A program made the translations under genes and the position numbers. A model generated the notes under the pieces. It was not told where the DNA came from and searched no databases. It saw only the letters and a program-made list of their open reading frames with translations. Positions 62,106 to 64,000 of a stretch of 64,000 bases of DNA are shown one piece after another. Position 1 is the first letter of the stretch. Each line of letters begins with the position of its first letter. The stretch is from CBDDEC01 sp965198045 (lineage in GTDB: Bacteria; Chloroflexota; Dehalococcoidia; UBA2979): contig CBDAOL010000010.1 in assembly GCA_965198045.1 (NCBI GenBank), positions 411,176 through 475,175 of the forward strand. The letters run 5' to 3'.

Positions 62106-63483
62106 CTACTTCCTGGGTACGAGGCCCTTGGGCCAGAACGAGAGGAAGAGGATCAGGACGACGAACGAGACGACGTCCTTCCACTCCCCCGCGAGATCCC
62201 AGATGCCGAACTGCTCGATCATCCCGAGGGCGAATCCGCCGACGATCGCGCCATAGAGGTTCCCGATGCCGCCGACCACCGATGCGATCCAGCCCTTGAG
62301 CAGCAGCAGCAGCCCCCATCCTCGGCTGGATCGCGGTGTCGTGACCGCTCAACACCCCGGCCAGCGCGGCGTAGACCGCGCCGATGAAGAACACGATGGC
62401 GATCACGACGGTGGTGTTGATGCCCACCACCTTCGCCACCTCCTCGTCGTCGCCGATCGCCCGCACCGCTTTCCCGAAGGAGGTGCGCTTGAGGAGCAGC
62501 AGCAGGCCCGCGAAGCCGACGAGCGCGACGCCGATGCTGAAGACGTTGAACCCCTTGATCGTCGCCCCCCCGATCTCCCAGGGGTCGCTGCCGAACGCCT
62601 CGGGCAAGGGCCGGGGGGCCGCCTGGAAGATGATGGTGGTCGCGGCCGTCAGGGCCAGCAGGACGCCGAGCGAGGCGACGAGCATGATCAGCGGCGATCG
62701 CGCCCGCGCGATCATGTGCATGTAGAGGCCTCGATAGAGCGCGATCCCGACGACCCCGGCCAGCAGGCATGACACCGCCCAACTCAGGTAGAGGCCGGAG
62801 CCGGGAGTGTCGGCCACGAGGACTGCGCCGTAGGCGCCGACGATCGCCCCCACGATCGCCGCGAGGGCGAGAAGCGGCCTCGGACCGGCGGGCGCGAGCA
62901 GGCACCGCGAGGCCCGGTAGAGCGCCCAACAGACGCCCGCTGCCACGGCAGCGCCGACTGCGGGACTGAGCAGGACGTGGATCTCCCCCGGGCGCGTGAG
63001 GACGAGGCCCACGTACGTGCCCGCGCCAGCGGACAGCAGGCTCCCCGCGAGGGTCAGCGCCTTCGCGCGGTAGCGCGCGCGCAGCCGCGCGTACAGGCTC
63101 GCGTGGAGGGACCAGGCGACGACGCCGGCGGTGACGGCTGCGAAGGCGATGTTGACGAGCGGCTCGTTGACCTCGTACTGCCCGCCGAGGGCCTCCCCGG
63201 AGCGCAGATAGAAGACGCCGTAGGCGCCGATCGCGACGGCGACGCCGTAGTAGAGGTCGAAGAACCAGACGGTGCTGTAGACGAGGGTGAAGCCCATCGC
63301 CAGCAGGGCGTAGACGGCGCCCACTGACATGCCGTTGAAGGCGAACTGCAGGGCCTGCTCCGGCGACTGGCCGATCTTCCAGCCGACGTAGGCGACGGCC
63401 GCCACGGCCAGCGCGATCGCCAGGAGCTCACTCTGGCGATCGCGGAACCTCGCGAAGTCGATGGCTGCGAGTCGCGCGCTCAC
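62106..63483 (-). CDS. livH: ABC transporter permease LivH, enlarged (one frameshift)
   Basis: GTG 63483 gives about 459 aa after removal of one G from the run at 62319, far above the usual 290-310. The LivH core is split: the first part is FNGMSVGAVYALLAMGFTLV with STVWFFDLYYGVAVAIGAYG, and the second SPLIMLVASLGVLLALTAAT, GDDEEVAKVVGINT and WIASVVGGIGNLYGAIVGGF. Between them lies an insertion of about 110 residues with several hydrophobic segments (AKALTLAGSLLSAGAGTYVG; LLALAAIVGAIVGAYGAVLV). The corrected C-terminus ends SFWPKGLVPRK at 62106, next to the livM start. Confidence 0.8.
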
Positions 63484-63559
63484 CGCTGGAAGCCCTCCAC
63501 ATGGGGCGAGCGGCCGGGCCCGCCGGGGCCCGGCCGTGACGCCCGGTTAGCAGCAGGGC

Positions 63560-64000
63560 CTACTCGCTCGGAGCAGGGCCCAGGACCTTGTAGCCGTAGT
63601 TCTCCGCATTCCGTTCGGCCGGCGGCAGGATCTCGATGACCACGTTGGTCAGACCGACGACCTCGCCGTCCTCGTCGAAGCTGTAGCTGTCGCCGATCGC
63701 GCCGCTCCACGTGATGTCGTAGAGGCAGTCGCGGAACCCGTCCGCGTCCTGGTCGTCGCCGGTCTCCGCAAGGCACTCCGCGGTGATGTAGACATCGTCG
63801 TAGACCGAGCCGATGTACCAGGCGAGCGTGACGTACTCGTAGCGCTCCCGGAAGCTGGTGAGCACCTCCTGGCCCTTCGCATTGGACGGGTCGATTTCCG
63901 CGATGATCGCCTTCATGCCAGTCGCTGCGTCGCCGGCGATCTCGATGGCGGTCGCGCCGACGGCCACAATCTCCGAGTAGATCGGCCCCTCGTAGCCCAG
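63560..64000 (-). CDS. livK: ABC transporter substrate-binding protein LivK-like (C-terminal part, runs off the window)
   Basis: The last 146 or so residues of a type-1 periplasmic binding fold protein: EGPIYSEIVAVGATAIEIAG, GMKAIIAEIDPSNAKGQEVL, WYIGSVYDDVYITAECLAET, and the near-terminal SGAIGDSYSFDEDGEVVGLT before EILPPAERNAENYG. The N-terminus lies beyond base 64000. A double Cys (AECLAET and RDCLYD) could form a disulfide, as in exported LivK. It is upstream of livH in the same direction; the 77-bp gap between them holds a GC-rich inverted repeat (CGGGCCCGCCGGGGCCCG near 63513), which could attenuate the transcript after this gene. Confidence 0.85.
   Translation of the reverse strand: MGYEGPIYSEIVAVGATAIEIAGDAATGMKAIIAEIDPSNAKGQEVLTSFRERYEYVTLAWYIGSVYDDVYITAECLAETGDDQDADGFRDCLYDITWSGAIGDSYSFDEDGEVVGLTNVVIEILPPAERNAENYGYKVLGPAPSE

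Overview
The window is high-GC DNA packed with mobile-element debris. It probably comes from an uncultured Chloroflexota bacterium. That is an inference from the GC content, the solute-binding lipoprotein with a Tat motif, an Asp run and an Ala/Thr/Pro-rich linker, and the many paralogues of CoA-transferase, acyl-CoA carboxylase and ABC-uptake genes. No rRNA or ribosomal protein gene is present to test it.

Layout. 0-4.7 kb: IS110, IS1182 and integrase-core (rve) transposon remnants nested in each other, then a tyrosine recombinase facing a 3' fragment of tRNA-Gly(CCC). 4.9-13.3 kb: a carboxyltransferase fragment, an AhpD/CMD-like gene, cassette copy 1 (DUF1800-DUF1501-NHL), a broken APH kinase, a frameshifted HTH gene and a cyclase-family hydrolase. 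13.7-15.3 kb: more IS remnants. 15.5-21.6 kb: an addB-addA helicase/nuclease pair. 21.7-28.3 kb: a graveyard of IS110, rve, response-regulator, ParB, phage-type methyltransferase and DUF2182 fragments, a lower-GC dCTP-deaminase-fold gene, a second tRNA 3' fragment and a truncated integrase. 28.7-32.5 kb: cassette copy 2. 32.6-39.8 kb: two split CaiB/BaiF CoA-transferases, divergent peptide-type ABC permeases, and a double-length fused CoA-transferase. 39.9-42.2 kb: intact IS110 and IS6 elements. 42.3-58.4 kb: a single-chain acyl-CoA carboxylase, a molybdenum-hydroxylase fragment, a peptide-type solute-binding protein, cassette copy 3, a second fused CoA-transferase and a second single-chain carboxylase. 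58.5-59.4 kb: a second, inverted IS6. 59.4-64 kb: a branched-chain amino-acid-type (liv) ABC operon running off the window edge.

How the genes fit together. Cassette copies 2 and 3 each end facing a convergent CoA-transferase unit. At copy 2 this unit is two overlapping genes, and at copies 37.4-39.8 and 52.6-55.0 kb it is one fused gene with the same domain order: a first half without the catalytic Asp and a second half with it. One fused CoA-transferase overlaps a BC-BCCP-CT carboxylase by 7 nt. With the ABC importers, the cyclase, the CMD-like protein and the molybdenum hydroxylase fragment, this suggests uptake, CoA activation and carboxylation of an unknown organic acid, with the DUF1800-DUF1501-NHL cassette as an undescribed companion. 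That pathway is inference; the layout is directly visible.

Many accessory genes, plus addA and livG/livM/livH, carry single-nucleotide indels, often in G or C runs. The longest genes (976, 1117 and 1126 aa) are open. Real decay and consensus error cannot be separated without reads.
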